10,237 nucleotides of DNA from Butyricicoccus sp. (GTDB taxonomy: Bacteria; Bacillota; Clostridia; Oscillospirales; Butyricicoccaceae), in the NCBI GenBank assembly GCA_031293105.1, contig JAUMSA010000244.1, positions 1-10,237 on the forward strand, written 5' to 3'. The translations under genes and the position numbers were made by a program. How positions within the stretch are numbered: position 1 is the stretch's first letter; each line of letters begins with the position of its first letter. The notes under the pieces are model-generated. The model was not told the DNA's origin, did not search any database, and saw only the letters and a program-made list of their open reading frames with translations. Positions 1 to 5,887 of this stretch are shown here, in pieces.

Positions 1-124
1 TCGAGATAAGTATTCCCATCCTTCGGGAGTAAGGCCCCACGTAGACTATGTGGTTGATAGGTCAGGAGTGGAAGCGTGGTAACACGTGCAGCGGACTGAT
101 ACTAATAGGCCGAGGGCTTGACCT
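1..124 (+). rRNA. rrl: 23S ribosomal RNA, 3' end (partial)
   Basis: This is the last ~124 nt of the large-subunit rRNA; the rest lies left of the window. Recognised from the conserved 3' domain: GATAGGTCAGGAGTGGAAG at about 57-75, CTGATACTAATAGGCCGAG at about 96-114, and the closing GGCTTGACC. The 3' end is placed at about 123-124 by analogy with other Bacillota 23S genes and is uncertain by a few bases. The 85-nt spacer to tRNA-Lys contains no gene that I can see. Confidence 0.96.
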
Positions 125-209
125 AAAATGAATTAGGAAAAAGCATCTCGATAAAATAGCGATTGTGAGTAGATATTGTTCAGTTTTGAAGGTGCAAACC
201 TTTAAACAT

Positions 210-285
210 GCACCATTAGCTCAGTTGGTAGAGCAACTGACTCTTAATCAGTGGGTCCTGGGTTCGAGTCCCCGATGGTGCACCA
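210..285 (+). tRNA. tRNA-Lys (anticodon CTT)
   Basis: Full cloverleaf. The acceptor stem GCACCAT pairs with ATGGTGC (275-281), followed by discriminator A and an encoded CCA (283-285). The D-arm is TAGCTCAGTTGGTAGAGCA. The anticodon stem ACTGA/TCAGT encloses loop CTCTTAA, giving anticodon CTT, which reads AAG lysine codons. The T-loop is GTTCGAGTC. It sits between 23S and 5S rRNA, which is not the commonest place for a tRNA in an rRNA operon. Confidence 0.97.
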
Positions 286-344
286 CTTTCTTTTTTCTTT
301 GATGAAAAAAGAAAGCAAAAAAGAAAATACCTGTATGATACAGG
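286..344 (+). repeat. Hairpin-plus-tail element, copy R1 (divergent)
   Basis: Starts at the base directly after the tRNA-Lys CCA. Arm CTTTCTTTTTTC (286-297) pairs perfectly over 12 bp with GAAAAAAGAAAG (304-315) around a 6-nt loop. An A-rich tail follows (316-329), then a second small hairpin, CCTGTA/TACAGG, at 330-344. The layout resembles copies R2 (511-575) and R3 (949-1002), but the tail is less well conserved. There is no T-tract after the stem, so it is not a normal intrinsic terminator. Confidence 0.6.
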
Positions 345-377
345 GAAGATCTTTGTAGCTGCGTAAAGACCAGATGT

Positions 378-452
378 GGCCCGTTGGTCAAGCGGTCAAG
401 ACGGCGGCCTCTCACGCCGCAAACGGGGGTTCGATTCCCCCACGGGTCACCA
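378..452 (+). tRNA. tRNA-Glu (anticodon CTC)
   Basis: Acceptor GGCCCGT pairs with ACGGGTC (442-448, one G-U pair), then discriminator A and encoded CCA (450-452). The anticodon stem GCGGC/GCCGC encloses loop CTCTCAC, giving anticodon CTC for GAG glutamate codons. The T-arm is GGGGGTTCGATTCCCCC. It is the second of two tRNAs between 23S and 5S rRNA and is followed at once by the internal promoter at 461-489. Confidence 0.96.
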
Positions 453-460
453 AAAAAGTC

Positions 461-489
461 TTGACAAAACGATGACGATATGTTATAGT
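461..489 (+). promoter_or_regulatory. Internal sigma-A-type promoter upstream of 5S rRNA
   Basis: The -35 box is a perfect TTGACA (461-466), followed by a 17-nt spacer and the -10 box TATAGT (484-489, 5 of 6). A TG dinucleotide one base upstream of the -10 (481-482) makes it an extended -10. The expected start is near 496. The transcript would carry the R2 hairpin, 5S rRNA and five tRNAs. This is one of the best promoter matches in the window. Confidence 0.72.
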
Positions 490-510
490 TTAAAAGCTGC
501 AAAGTCGTGT

Positions 511-574
511 GCAAGAAAAGCGCGAAGCGCAAGTAAAGTTTTCTTTGCTTACTTTCTTGTACACAAGAAAGTAA

Positions 575-575
<1 letters not shown>
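511..575 (-). repeat. Hairpin-plus-tail element, copy R2 (inverted, abuts 5S rRNA)
   Basis: Read on the minus strand, arm CTTACTTTCTTG pairs with CAAGAAAGTAAG over 12 bp (548-559 with 564-575), with loop TGTA. Tail GCAAAGAAAACTT follows (548 down to 536), and a closing TTTTCTTGC (519-511) can pair back to the tail with one bulged base, giving a second hairpin. A small GCGC-GAA-GCGC stem (520-530) nests inside it. The 13-nt tail is identical to that of R3. The hairpin base coincides with the first base of 5S rRNA, so the element lies in its leader. Confidence 0.68.
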
Positions 576-690
<115 letters not shown>

Positions 691-696
691 ACTAAA

Positions 697-720
697 GCAT
701 GCTCATGAAAATGAGCATGC
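697..720 (+). other. Perfect 10-bp hairpin with GAAA tetraloop after 5S rRNA
   Basis: GCATGCTCAT (697-706) pairs with ATGAGCATGC (711-720) around GAAA, a GNRA-type tetraloop. It lies 6 nt past the 5S end and 8 nt before tRNA-Asn. No T-tract follows, so I read it as a processing or protective stem in the precursor RNA rather than a terminator. That role is inference. Confidence 0.6.
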
Positions 721-728
721 CTGCATAT

Positions 729-804
729 TCCTCAATAGCTCAGTCGGTAGAGCATGCGGCTGTTAACCGCAGGGTCGTTGGTTCGAGTCCAACTTGAGGA
801 GCCA
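729..804 (+). tRNA. tRNA-Asn (anticodon GTT)
   Basis: Acceptor TCCTCAA pairs with TTGAGGA (794-800), discriminator G, encoded CCA (802-804). The anticodon stem TGCGG/CCGCA encloses loop CTGTTAA, giving GTT for AAC/AAU asparagine codons. D-arm AGCTCAGTCGGTAGAGCA and T-loop GTTCGAGTC are standard. It is the first of the five tRNAs after 5S rRNA. Confidence 0.97.
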
Positions 805-815
805 ATAAGACAGAG

Positions 816-851
816 TTTGCCGCTGCTGACAATAAAGTGGCGGCAAATTTT
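816..851 (+). terminator. Weak terminator-like hairpin between tRNA-Asn and the CAT tRNA
   Basis: TTTGCCGC (816-823) pairs with GCGGCAAA (840-847) around a 16-nt loop and is followed by TTTT (848-851). The stem is GC-rich but the loop is large and the T-tract short. Four tRNA genes lie downstream without an obvious new promoter, so at most it attenuates transcription; it may instead be a processing stem. Confidence 0.35.
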
Positions 852-871
852 CTATCTGCTTTCAAGGACAA

Positions 872-948
872 GGGCCTTTAGCTCAGTTGGTTAGAGCAGA
901 CGGCTCATAACCGTCCGGTCCTGGGTTCGAGTCCCTGAAGGCCCACCA
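872..948 (+). tRNA. CAT-anticodon tRNA, probably tRNA-Ile2 (lysidine type); tRNA-Met possible
   Basis: Acceptor GGGCCTT pairs with AAGGCCC (938-944), discriminator A, encoded CCA (946-948). The anticodon stem GACGG/CCGTC encloses loop CTCATAA, giving CAT. CAT tRNAs are initiator Met, elongator Met, or Ile2, whose C34 is changed to lysidine by TilS to read AUA. A paired first base (G1-C72) rules out the usual initiator form. The C4-G69 and C5-G68 pairs are among the features reported to mark Ile2 for TilS, and the D-arm to anticodon region resembles my recollection of Bacillus tRNA-Ile2. Ile2 is therefore preferred, without an alignment to prove it. Confidence 0.9.
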
Positions 949-1002
949 CCTTCTTTCTTTTGAAAAAGAAAGAAGGCAAAGAAAACTTCAGTGTTTTCTT
1001 GC
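949..1002 (+). repeat. Hairpin-plus-tail element, copy R3
   Basis: Starts at the base directly after the CCA of the CAT tRNA. CCTTCTTTCTTT (949-960) pairs with AAAGAAAGAAGG (965-976) around TGAA. Tail GCAAAGAAAACTT follows (976-988) and is identical to the R2 tail. GCAAAGAAAAC (976-986) then pairs with GTTTTCTTGC (993-1002), with one bulged A, forming a second hairpin. Against R2, hairpin A differs at three positions in each arm, and all three are mirrored, so pairing is kept. Confidence 0.7.
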
Positions 1003-1014
1003 TATACACAATAT

Positions 1015-1090
1015 AGGGGTATAGCTCAGCTGGTAGAGCAGCGGTCTCCAAAACCGCGTGCCGTGGGTTCGATCCCTACTGCCCCTGCCA
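1015..1090 (+). tRNA. tRNA-Trp (anticodon CCA)
   Basis: Acceptor AGGGGTA pairs with TGCCCCT (1080-1086, one U-G), discriminator G, encoded CCA end (1088-1090). The anticodon stem GCGGT/ACCGC encloses loop CTCCAAA, giving anticodon CCA for UGG. T-loop GTTCGATCC. It lies only 4 nt before tRNA-Asp, which implies processing from one transcript. Confidence 0.96.
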
Positions 1091-1094
1091 AAAT

Positions 1095-1171
1095 GGCCCG
1101 GTAGCTCAGTCGGTTAGAGCGCTGGCCTGTCACGCCAGAGGTCGAGGGTTCAAGTCCCTTCCGGGTCGCCA
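1095..1171 (+). tRNA. tRNA-Asp (anticodon GTC)
   Basis: Acceptor GGCCCGG pairs with CCGGGTC (1161-1167, one G-U), discriminator G, encoded CCA (1169-1171). The anticodon stem CTGGC/GCCAG encloses loop CTGTCAC, giving GTC for aspartate codons. It is 4 nt from tRNA-Trp and 3 nt from tRNA-Thr. Confidence 0.97.
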
Positions 1172-1174
1172 TTT

Positions 1175-1250
1175 GCTGTTGTAGCTCAGCAGGCAGAGCA
1201 CTTCCTTGGTAAGGAAGAGGTCGACAGTTCGAATCTGTTCAACAGCTCCA
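1175..1250 (+). tRNA. tRNA-Thr (anticodon GGT)
   Basis: Acceptor GCTGTTG pairs with CAACAGC (1240-1246), discriminator T, encoded CCA (1248-1250). The anticodon stem CTTCC/GGAAG encloses loop TTGGTAA, giving GGT for ACC/ACU threonine codons. It is the last tRNA before the operon terminator, 7 nt from the start of the terminator stem. Confidence 0.96.
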
Positions 1251-1257
1251 CCTTGAT

Positions 1258-1298
1258 AAAAGGTCAATCCAACTTCGGATTGACCTTTTTTATTTTTT
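1258..1298 (+). terminator. Strong intrinsic terminator of the rRNA-tRNA operon
   Basis: AAAAGGTCAATCC (1258-1270) pairs perfectly over 13 bp with GGATTGACCTTTT (1277-1289) around AACTTC, followed by a T-rich tract to 1298. Only two bases separate the T-tract from the ribosome binding site of the response regulator gene. It is therefore both the end of the RNA operon and a barrier directly in front of the Bce-type module. Confidence 0.93.
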
Positions 1299-1315
1299 CT
1301 GGGGAGGGATCACCC

Positions 1316-1987
1316 ATGTATAAAATCCTGGTCGTAGAGGACGATGCCGTCATCGCAGGCGCAGTGACCAAAGAACTCATCCGTTGGGGATTGGAAGCCA
1401 AGGCTGCCGAAGATTTTTCCGATATCCGCGGCGAATTTGTCCGCTATGCGCCGCATCTGGTGATTTTGGATATTTCTCTGCCGTTTTTCAACGGGTATTA
1501 CTGGTGTCAGGAGATTCGAAAAATTTCCGAAGCCCCTATTCTGTTTTTGTCCTCGGCAGCCGATAATATGAACATCGTCATGGCCATGGATATGGGTGCC
1601 GACGATTTTATCCCCAAGCCGTTTGATTTATCGGTGCTGACGGCCAAGGTGCGCGCCCTGTTGCGCCGCACCTATCACTTTGCCGGCTCGCAGAGCCTGA
1701 TCGAGCATCGGGGCGCGGTGCTTGATTTGAACGAAGGGACGCTGACCGTGGGAGAGCAGAAGGCCGAACTGACGCGCAATGAATTCCGGATTTTGAAGCT
1801 GCTCATGGAGCAGCGCGGACAGACTGTGTCGCGCGACGCTATCATGACCCATCTGTGGCAGAGCGACAGCTTCATTGACGACAATACGCTGACCGTGAAT
1901 ATCAACCGCCTGCGCAAAAAGCTGGAACAGCTTGGGCTGGAGGACTTCATCGGCACCAAAAAGGGCATCGGGTATTTTGTGAGGTAA
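1316..1987 (+). CDS. BceR-like response regulator (OmpR family)
   Basis: A 223-residue cytoplasmic DNA-binding response regulator. The receiver domain (about 1-117) has the acidic cluster E8-D9-D10, phosphoacceptor D52 in ILDISLP, a serine at the S/T position (S79) and K101 in PKPF. The C-terminal part (about 130-223) is an OmpR-type winged helix, with the recognition-helix region LTVNINRLRKKLE and a closing GIGYFVR wing. The ATG at 1316 is chosen because GGGGAGGGA (1301-1309) sits 6-8 nt upstream; the frame is open back to 1253, but that would run through the terminator. The kinase gene starts 4 nt after the stop. The context of kinase, ABC ATPase and FtsX-type permease marks it as the regulator of a peptide-antibiotic detoxification module. 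Its likely target is the inverted repeat at 2977-2992. No promoter fits between the terminator and the ribosome binding site. Confidence 0.93.
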   Translation: MYKILVVEDDAVIAGAVTKELIRWGLEAKAAEDFSDIRGEFVRYAPHLVILDISLPFFNGYYWCQEIRKISEAPILFLSSAADNMNIVMAMDMGADDFIPKPFDLSVLTAKVRALLRRTYHFAGSQSLIEHRGAVLDLNEGTLTVGEQKAELTRNEFRILKLLMEQRGQTVSRDAIMTHLWQSDSFIDDNTLTVNINRLRKKLEQLGLEDFIGTKKGIGYFVR

Positions 1988-1991
1988 CGCT

Positions 1992-2975
1992 ATGCGGGAT
2001 TGGAAAGTCTATGGGATGCTGCCCGTGCTGGTAGTTTGCTTTGCGGGGATTTTTGCGTTGGTTTTGTCGCTCGAGGGTGCGCCGGTGGACGCGGTTGGCT
2101 ATGCGCTGCTGCTGTGCGTGGCGCTGGGGGCGCTCGTCTATGGCCTGTTCTTGCTGCGCGCCTGGCAGCAGCGGCAGAAGCTACGAGACGCGCTGCAAAA
2201 GCTGCCCTACACGCTCGAGACCGACGCCCTGCCGCCTTGTCTGACGCCGGGAGAAACCGTGTATCGGCAAGCGCTGCTCGACTTGCAGCGGGCCTATACG
2301 CTGCTGGAAAGCCAGACCGGCCGCAAACGTGCCGATCTGCTCGACTATTATACCCTGTGGGTGCATCAGATCAAAACGCCGATTGCGGCCATGCGGCTGC
2401 TTTTGCAGGGCGAACCTCATCCGGCCGGGCGGGAACTGACCGCTGAACTGTTCCGCATCGAGCAGTATGCCGACATGGCGCTGCAATACCTGCGGCTGGA
2501 CAGCGAATCGTCCGATTTTGTGTTCCGGTCGTGTGCGCTCGACGAGATCGTCCGGCAGGCGGTGCGCAAATATGCGCCCCTATTCATCCGCAGCCAGGTC
2601 GGGCTGGTGTACGACGGCCTGGACGAAACCGTGCTCACCGACAGCAAGTGGCTGGGGTTCGTCATTGAGCAGCTTTTATCCAATGCGCTCAAATATACGC
2701 CCCACGGGACGGTCACCATTTCCCAGGACGGGCCCAAAACCCTGGTCATCGCGGACACGGGTATCGGCATTGCGCCCGAGGATTTGCCGCGCATCTGCGA
2801 AAAAGGCTTTACCGGCTACAATGGCCGCACCGGGCAGAAATCAACCGGGATTGGGCTGTATCTGTGCAGTCGGGTGCTCAAAAAGCTGGGGCATGGGTTT
2901 TCGATTGCGTCCGAACCGGGCAAGGGCACGCGTGTGACCATCGATTTGTCCATGGTGACACCGCCGCGCGAGTAA
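1992..2975 (+). CDS. BceS-like intramembrane-sensing histidine kinase
   Basis: A 327-residue membrane sensor kinase. Two membrane helices lie at about residues 8-27 and 34-55, joined by a very short outside loop, so there is no real sensor domain; in Bce-type systems the transporter does the sensing. Phosphoacceptor H125 lies in HQIKTP. The ATPase domain shows the N box (N231 in LLSNALKYTP), the G1 box DTGIGI (255-260), the KGFTG F-box (271-275) and the G2 box TGIGL (285-289). The gene starts 4 nt after the regulator stop, and its ribosome binding site (GAGGT, 1981-1985) lies in the regulator's last codons, so the two are co-transcribed and probably translationally coupled. It would phosphorylate the adjacent response regulator. 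Family membership is firm; the specific inducing peptide cannot be told. Confidence 0.93.
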   Translation: MRDWKVYGMLPVLVVCFAGIFALVLSLEGAPVDAVGYALLLCVALGALVYGLFLLRAWQQRQKLRDALQKLPYTLETDALPPCLTPGETVYRQALLDLQRAYTLLESQTGRKRADLLDYYTLWVHQIKTPIAAMRLLLQGEPHPAGRELTAELFRIEQYADMALQYLRLDSESSDFVFRSCALDEIVRQAVRKYAPLFIRSQVGLVYDGLDETVLTDSKWLGFVIEQLLSNALKYTPHGTVTISQDGPKTLVIADTGIGIAPEDLPRICEKGFTGYNGRTGQKSTGIGLYLCSRVLKKLGHGFSIASEPGKGTRVTIDLSMVTPPRE

Positions 2976-2976
2976 C

Positions 2977-3013
2977 CTTACATAAATGTAAGAAACGGGC
3001 CGCGGAATGTAAG
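2977..3013 (+). promoter_or_regulatory. Candidate BceR-type operator: perfect inverted repeat plus phased half-site
   Basis: CTTACAT (2977-2983), two bases AA, then ATGTAAG (2986-2992) form a perfect palindrome that fits TTACA-N4-TGTAA, the kind of site known for BceR-like regulators. A second ATGTAAG starts at 3007, 21 bp from the first, about two helical turns. Both lie between kinase and transporter genes, upstream of the TATAAT box at 3047. A main site plus a weaker second site has been described for Bacillus bceA promoters; the match here is inference from sequence. Confidence 0.78.
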
Positions 3014-3046
3014 GCAAAGCCATGGCAGGACGGGGCGGGGACGCTG

Positions 3047-3052
3047 TATAAT
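3047..3052 (+). promoter_or_regulatory. -10 box of the transporter promoter
   Basis: A perfect TATAAT lies 32 nt upstream of the ATPase start codon, with an expected transcript start near 3059. There is no good -35 box; TGGCAG (3023-3028, 18-nt spacing) is the nearest. A good -10 with a poor -35 downstream of an operator suggests that the promoter depends on the phosphorylated response regulator. Confidence 0.65.
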
Positions 3053-3084
3053 AGGCACAGAAACGGAAAGGAGTGCTTATCACA

Positions 3085-3852
3085 ATGGCGATTCTCGAGG
3101 TGCAGGACGTGGGAAAAATCTACACCACTCGCTTTGGCGGAGCGAAGGTGACAGCATTGACCCAGGTGACCTTCTCGGTTGAGGCGGGCGAGTATGTGGC
3201 GATCATGGGGGAATCGGGCAGCGGCAAAACCACGCTGCTCAACATCCTGGCCGCGCTCGACCGCCCCACGGGCGGCGAGGTGCGCTTAAATGGCCGCAGC
3301 TTATCGGCCATCCCGGAACGGGAAATCGCGGCCTTCCGCCGCGAAAACCTGGGCTTTGTTTTTCAGGACTTTAATTTGCTGGATACATTTTCTCTGCGGG
3401 ACAACATCTTTCTGCCGCTTGTTTTGGCGGGCAAGCGGTATGATGAGATGGAAGCGCGGCTCAAACCCTTGGCGCACAAGCTGGGGCTGACCGAACTGCT
3501 GGCCAAGTTCCCCTATGAGGTATCGGGCGGACAGAAACAGCGCGCCGCGGTGGCGCGCGCGCTCATCACCGACCCGCAGATCATTCTGGCGGACGAACCG
3601 ACCGGCGCGCTCGATTCGCGGTCGGCCGACCATCTGCTGCGACTGTTCGGGGACATCAACCGCGAAGGGCAGACCATCCTCATGGTAACCCATTCGGTCG
3701 TCGCGGCCAGCCATGCCAGCCGGGTGCTGTTCATCAAGGACGGCGAGGTCTTTCATCAGCTTTACCGCGGCGGCATGAGCGAGGAAGAGATGTTCGTCAA
3801 GATTTCGGACACCCTCACGGTCTTGCAGACAGGCGGTGAACGGCATGAATAA
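3085..3852 (+). CDS. BceA-like ABC transporter ATP-binding protein
   Basis: A 255-residue cytoplasmic ATPase of the MacB/LolD/BceA type. The Walker A motif is GESGSGKTT (42-50, K48), the Q-loop Q94 in FVFQDFNLL, the signature VSGGQ (146-150), Walker B IILADE (166-171), the D-loop GALD (174-177) and the switch H203. The FVFQDFNLLDTFSLRDNI segment is typical of peptide-antibiotic transporters. The ATG at 3085 is used, with AAAGGAG at 3067-3073 about 11 nt upstream; a GTG at 3073 would lie inside that site and is rejected. The permease gene overlaps the 3' end by 8 bases, so the two subunits are translationally coupled. It powers the permease in removing or shielding cell-wall-active peptides. 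Expression is probably induced through the operator at 2977-3013. Confidence 0.95.
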   Translation: MAILEVQDVGKIYTTRFGGAKVTALTQVTFSVEAGEYVAIMGESGSGKTTLLNILAALDRPTGGEVRLNGRSLSAIPEREIAAFRRENLGFVFQDFNLLDTFSLRDNIFLPLVLAGKRYDEMEARLKPLAHKLGLTELLAKFPYEVSGGQKQRAAVARALITDPQIILADEPTGALDSRSADHLLRLFGDINREGQTILMVTHSVVAASHASRVLFIKDGEVFHQLYRGGMSEEEMFVKISDTLTVLQTGGERHE

Positions 3853-5857
3853 ACGGCTGTATGCCCGTCTGGCGGCACAGAACATGCGCAAGAACGCCCA
3901 GTTCTATGTGCCCTATCTGCTGACCATCCTATGCACCGTGGCGGCGTTTTACATCACCTGTACGTTGGCCCGGGCGGACGATTTGCCCGGCAACCTGCGG
4001 TATGCCTACCTGTCGGCGTTCATGTCCATCGGGTATTGGGTGATCGGATTTTTTGCGGTCATCTTCCTGTTTTATACCAACAGCTTTCTGATGAAGCGGC
4101 GTAAGAAAGAACTGGGGCTTTATAATGTCCTAGGGCTTGGCAAGCGGCACATCGCCTGCATGCTGGGCATGGAAACGCTGTATGTGGCAGTCATGGGCAT
4201 TGTGGGCGGTATCGTCTTGGGTATGCTGCTGCAAAAGCTGCTGACGCTGATTCTCTTTCGGCTGATGCACTTTAGCAATGGTTTTTCCTTCTATGTGTCC
4301 GGCAAGGCCATCGGCACAACCGTGCTGTTGTTCTGCGTGATTTTATTTGTGGGGCTGCTGGATAACCTGCGGCGCATCCATGTGCAGAATCCACTGGAAA
4401 CCATGCGGGAGGGCAGCGCGGGCGAGCGCGAGCCCAAGACCCGCTGGCTGCTGACCCTCATCGGCGTGGCGGCGCTTGTGGGCGGCTATGCCATTGCCCT
4501 GTACGTGCGCGACGCACTGGAAGCCTTTGCGTGGTATTTTGTGGCCGTGTTCTTGGTCATCATCGGCACTTACTGCCTGTTTACGGCGGTCAGCATCACG
4601 GTGCTCAAGGCGCTGCGCGCGAACAAAAAGTTTTACTACCGGCCACGCGCCTTTATCACCATCTCGGGTATGCTCTACCGCATGAAGCGCAACGCGGTCG
4701 GCCTGGCGAATATCTGCATCCTGTCCACCATGGTGCTGGTCATGGTGTCGGGCACGGTGTCGCTGTTCTTGGGCACCCATGACCTGATCGAACAGCGGTA
4801 TCCGGGGGATATCAATATCGAAGTGCGGTATGCGCCGAATGCGGAGGACCCCTTCCAGCCGGACGCGATGCTGGACACCATTGAGCAGGGCATCCGCACC
4901 CAGGGGCTGGAGCCGGAAAACGTGCGCACGCTGTCCTATACCAAGCTCCAGATGTTCCGGCGGGAGGATGGCAGCCTGGAGGTCACAGCCAACCAGGGTA
5001 ATGACACGCTGCTGGTTCTCACGGCGCAGGAATACAGCCGCTTTACCGGCAAATCGATTCCGCAGCTTGCGGCAAACGAGGTCATCGTGAGCGCCGAGCG
5101 CCCGGCAGGGGACAGCCTGACCCTGCATTTTATGGGTGGCACGCGCGATGAAACGGTTACCTACCGGGTGCGGCGGGCCGAGGTTTCGCAAGTGAGCTTG
5201 CCGGAGGCATCGGTCGGAGAAACCGTACAGCTGATTGTGGCCGATGAAAGTGTGCGGCAGGCCATGGCCGAAGGCCTGGTTGCCCCTGAGGAATTTGTCA
5301 GTTTCCTGCGCTGGGAAGCCTATGTGGATACCAATGGCACCGAGGAGCAGCAAACCGCCTGCGTCCAGGACATTTCCGATTGGAATGCGTTTGCGGGCGA
5401 TGTACAGACGGGCAGTTGGGGCTTCTACCGGGTGGAAGGCAAGGCGGCCCAAGGGTCGGACGCCTATGCGCTCAACGGCGGCTTCTTCTTCCTGGGGCTG
5501 TTTTTGGGGCTGGTGTTCCTGCTGGCGGCCGCGCTCATCCTGTATTACAAGCAGGTATCCGAGGGCTATGAGGACTGCGAACGGTATCGCATCATGCAGA
5601 ACGTGGGCCTGGAAAAGAAGATGGTGCGCCGGTCGGTCAATGCGCAGATTTTGGTGGTTTTCTTCCTGCCGCTGCTGGTGGCAGCCGTCCATGTGGCGTT
5701 TGATTTCCGGCTGATGACCTATCTGCTCACCCTGTTTGGACTCAAAAACACCGGGCTGACGCTCGCCTGCACCGGGGCCAGCTTCCTGGGCTTTGCGCTG
5801 GTGTATGGCGTGGTCTACTGGCTGACTGCACGGGTCTATTACCGCATTGTGCAATAA
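3845..5857 (+). CDS. BceB-like ABC transporter permease (FtsX family)
   Basis: A 670-residue membrane permease and probable co-sensor. Ten helices can be drawn, at about 21-41, 57-80, 108-130, 154-174, 202-221, 228-256, 286-310, 546-568, 600-621 and 640-663. The ~235-residue segment 311-545 between helices 7 and 8 is the extracytoplasmic domain that recognises the peptide in this family. This topology and length match BceB rather than ordinary FtsX permeases. The RRKKELGLYNVLGLGK stretch (85-100) after helix 2 is typical of the family. The ATG at 3845 overlaps the ATPase stop and has AGGCGG 8 nt upstream; a GTG at 3836 is a less likely start. The gene ends at a shared terminator. The substrate cannot be deduced; bacitracin-, nisin- and mersacidin-like peptides are known targets of relatives. 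Confidence 0.95.
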   Translation: MNKRLYARLAAQNMRKNAQFYVPYLLTILCTVAAFYITCTLARADDLPGNLRYAYLSAFMSIGYWVIGFFAVIFLFYTNSFLMKRRKKELGLYNVLGLGKRHIACMLGMETLYVAVMGIVGGIVLGMLLQKLLTLILFRLMHFSNGFSFYVSGKAIGTTVLLFCVILFVGLLDNLRRIHVQNPLETMREGSAGEREPKTRWLLTLIGVAALVGGYAIALYVRDALEAFAWYFVAVFLVIIGTYCLFTAVSITVLKALRANKKFYYRPRAFITISGMLYRMKRNAVGLANICILSTMVLVMVSGTVSLFLGTHDLIEQRYPGDINIEVRYAPNAEDPFQPDAMLDTIEQGIRTQGLEPENVRTLSYTKLQMFRREDGSLEVTANQGNDTLLVLTAQEYSRFTGKSIPQLAANEVIVSAERPAGDSLTLHFMGGTRDETVTYRVRRAEVSQVSLPEASVGETVQLIVADESVRQAMAEGLVAPEEFVSFLRWEAYVDTNGTEEQQTACVQDISDWNAFAGDVQTGSWGFYRVEGKAAQGSDAYALNGGFFFLGLFLGLVFLLAAALILYYKQVSEGYEDCERYRIMQNVGLEKKMVRRSVNAQILVVFFLPLLVAAVHVAFDFRLMTYLLTLFGLKNTGLTLACTGASFLGFALVYGVVYWLTARVYYRIVQ

Positions 5858-5886
5858 AAAAACTCCCCCGGGCTGGGGGAGTTTTT
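5858..5886. terminator. Bidirectional terminator between convergent genes
   Basis: AAAAACTCCCCC (5858-5869) pairs perfectly over 12 bp with GGGGGAGTTTTT (5875-5886) around GGGCT. The A-run on one side and the T-run on the other give a T-tract in both directions, so it ends both the transporter transcript (+) and the serpin transcript (-). It begins one base after the permease stop and ends one base before the serpin stop. Confidence 0.93.
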
Positions 5887-5887
5887 C

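Noticed and set aside
1253..1315. N-terminal extension of the response regulator
   Set aside because: It would begin inside the operon terminator stem. The ATG at 1316 has a good ribosome binding site and matches the usual start of the receiver domain.
3301..3891. 196-codon minus-strand frame opposite the ABC ATPase gene
   Set aside because: The plus strand carries every ABC motif in order. This frame has no recognisable domain and no start signal.
4343..5854. 503-codon open frame on the minus strand across the permease gene
   Set aside because: It lies wholly opposite a well-supported permease gene, has a glutamine/histidine-rich translation with no domain, and has no ribosome binding site. 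It is a GC-rich shadow frame.
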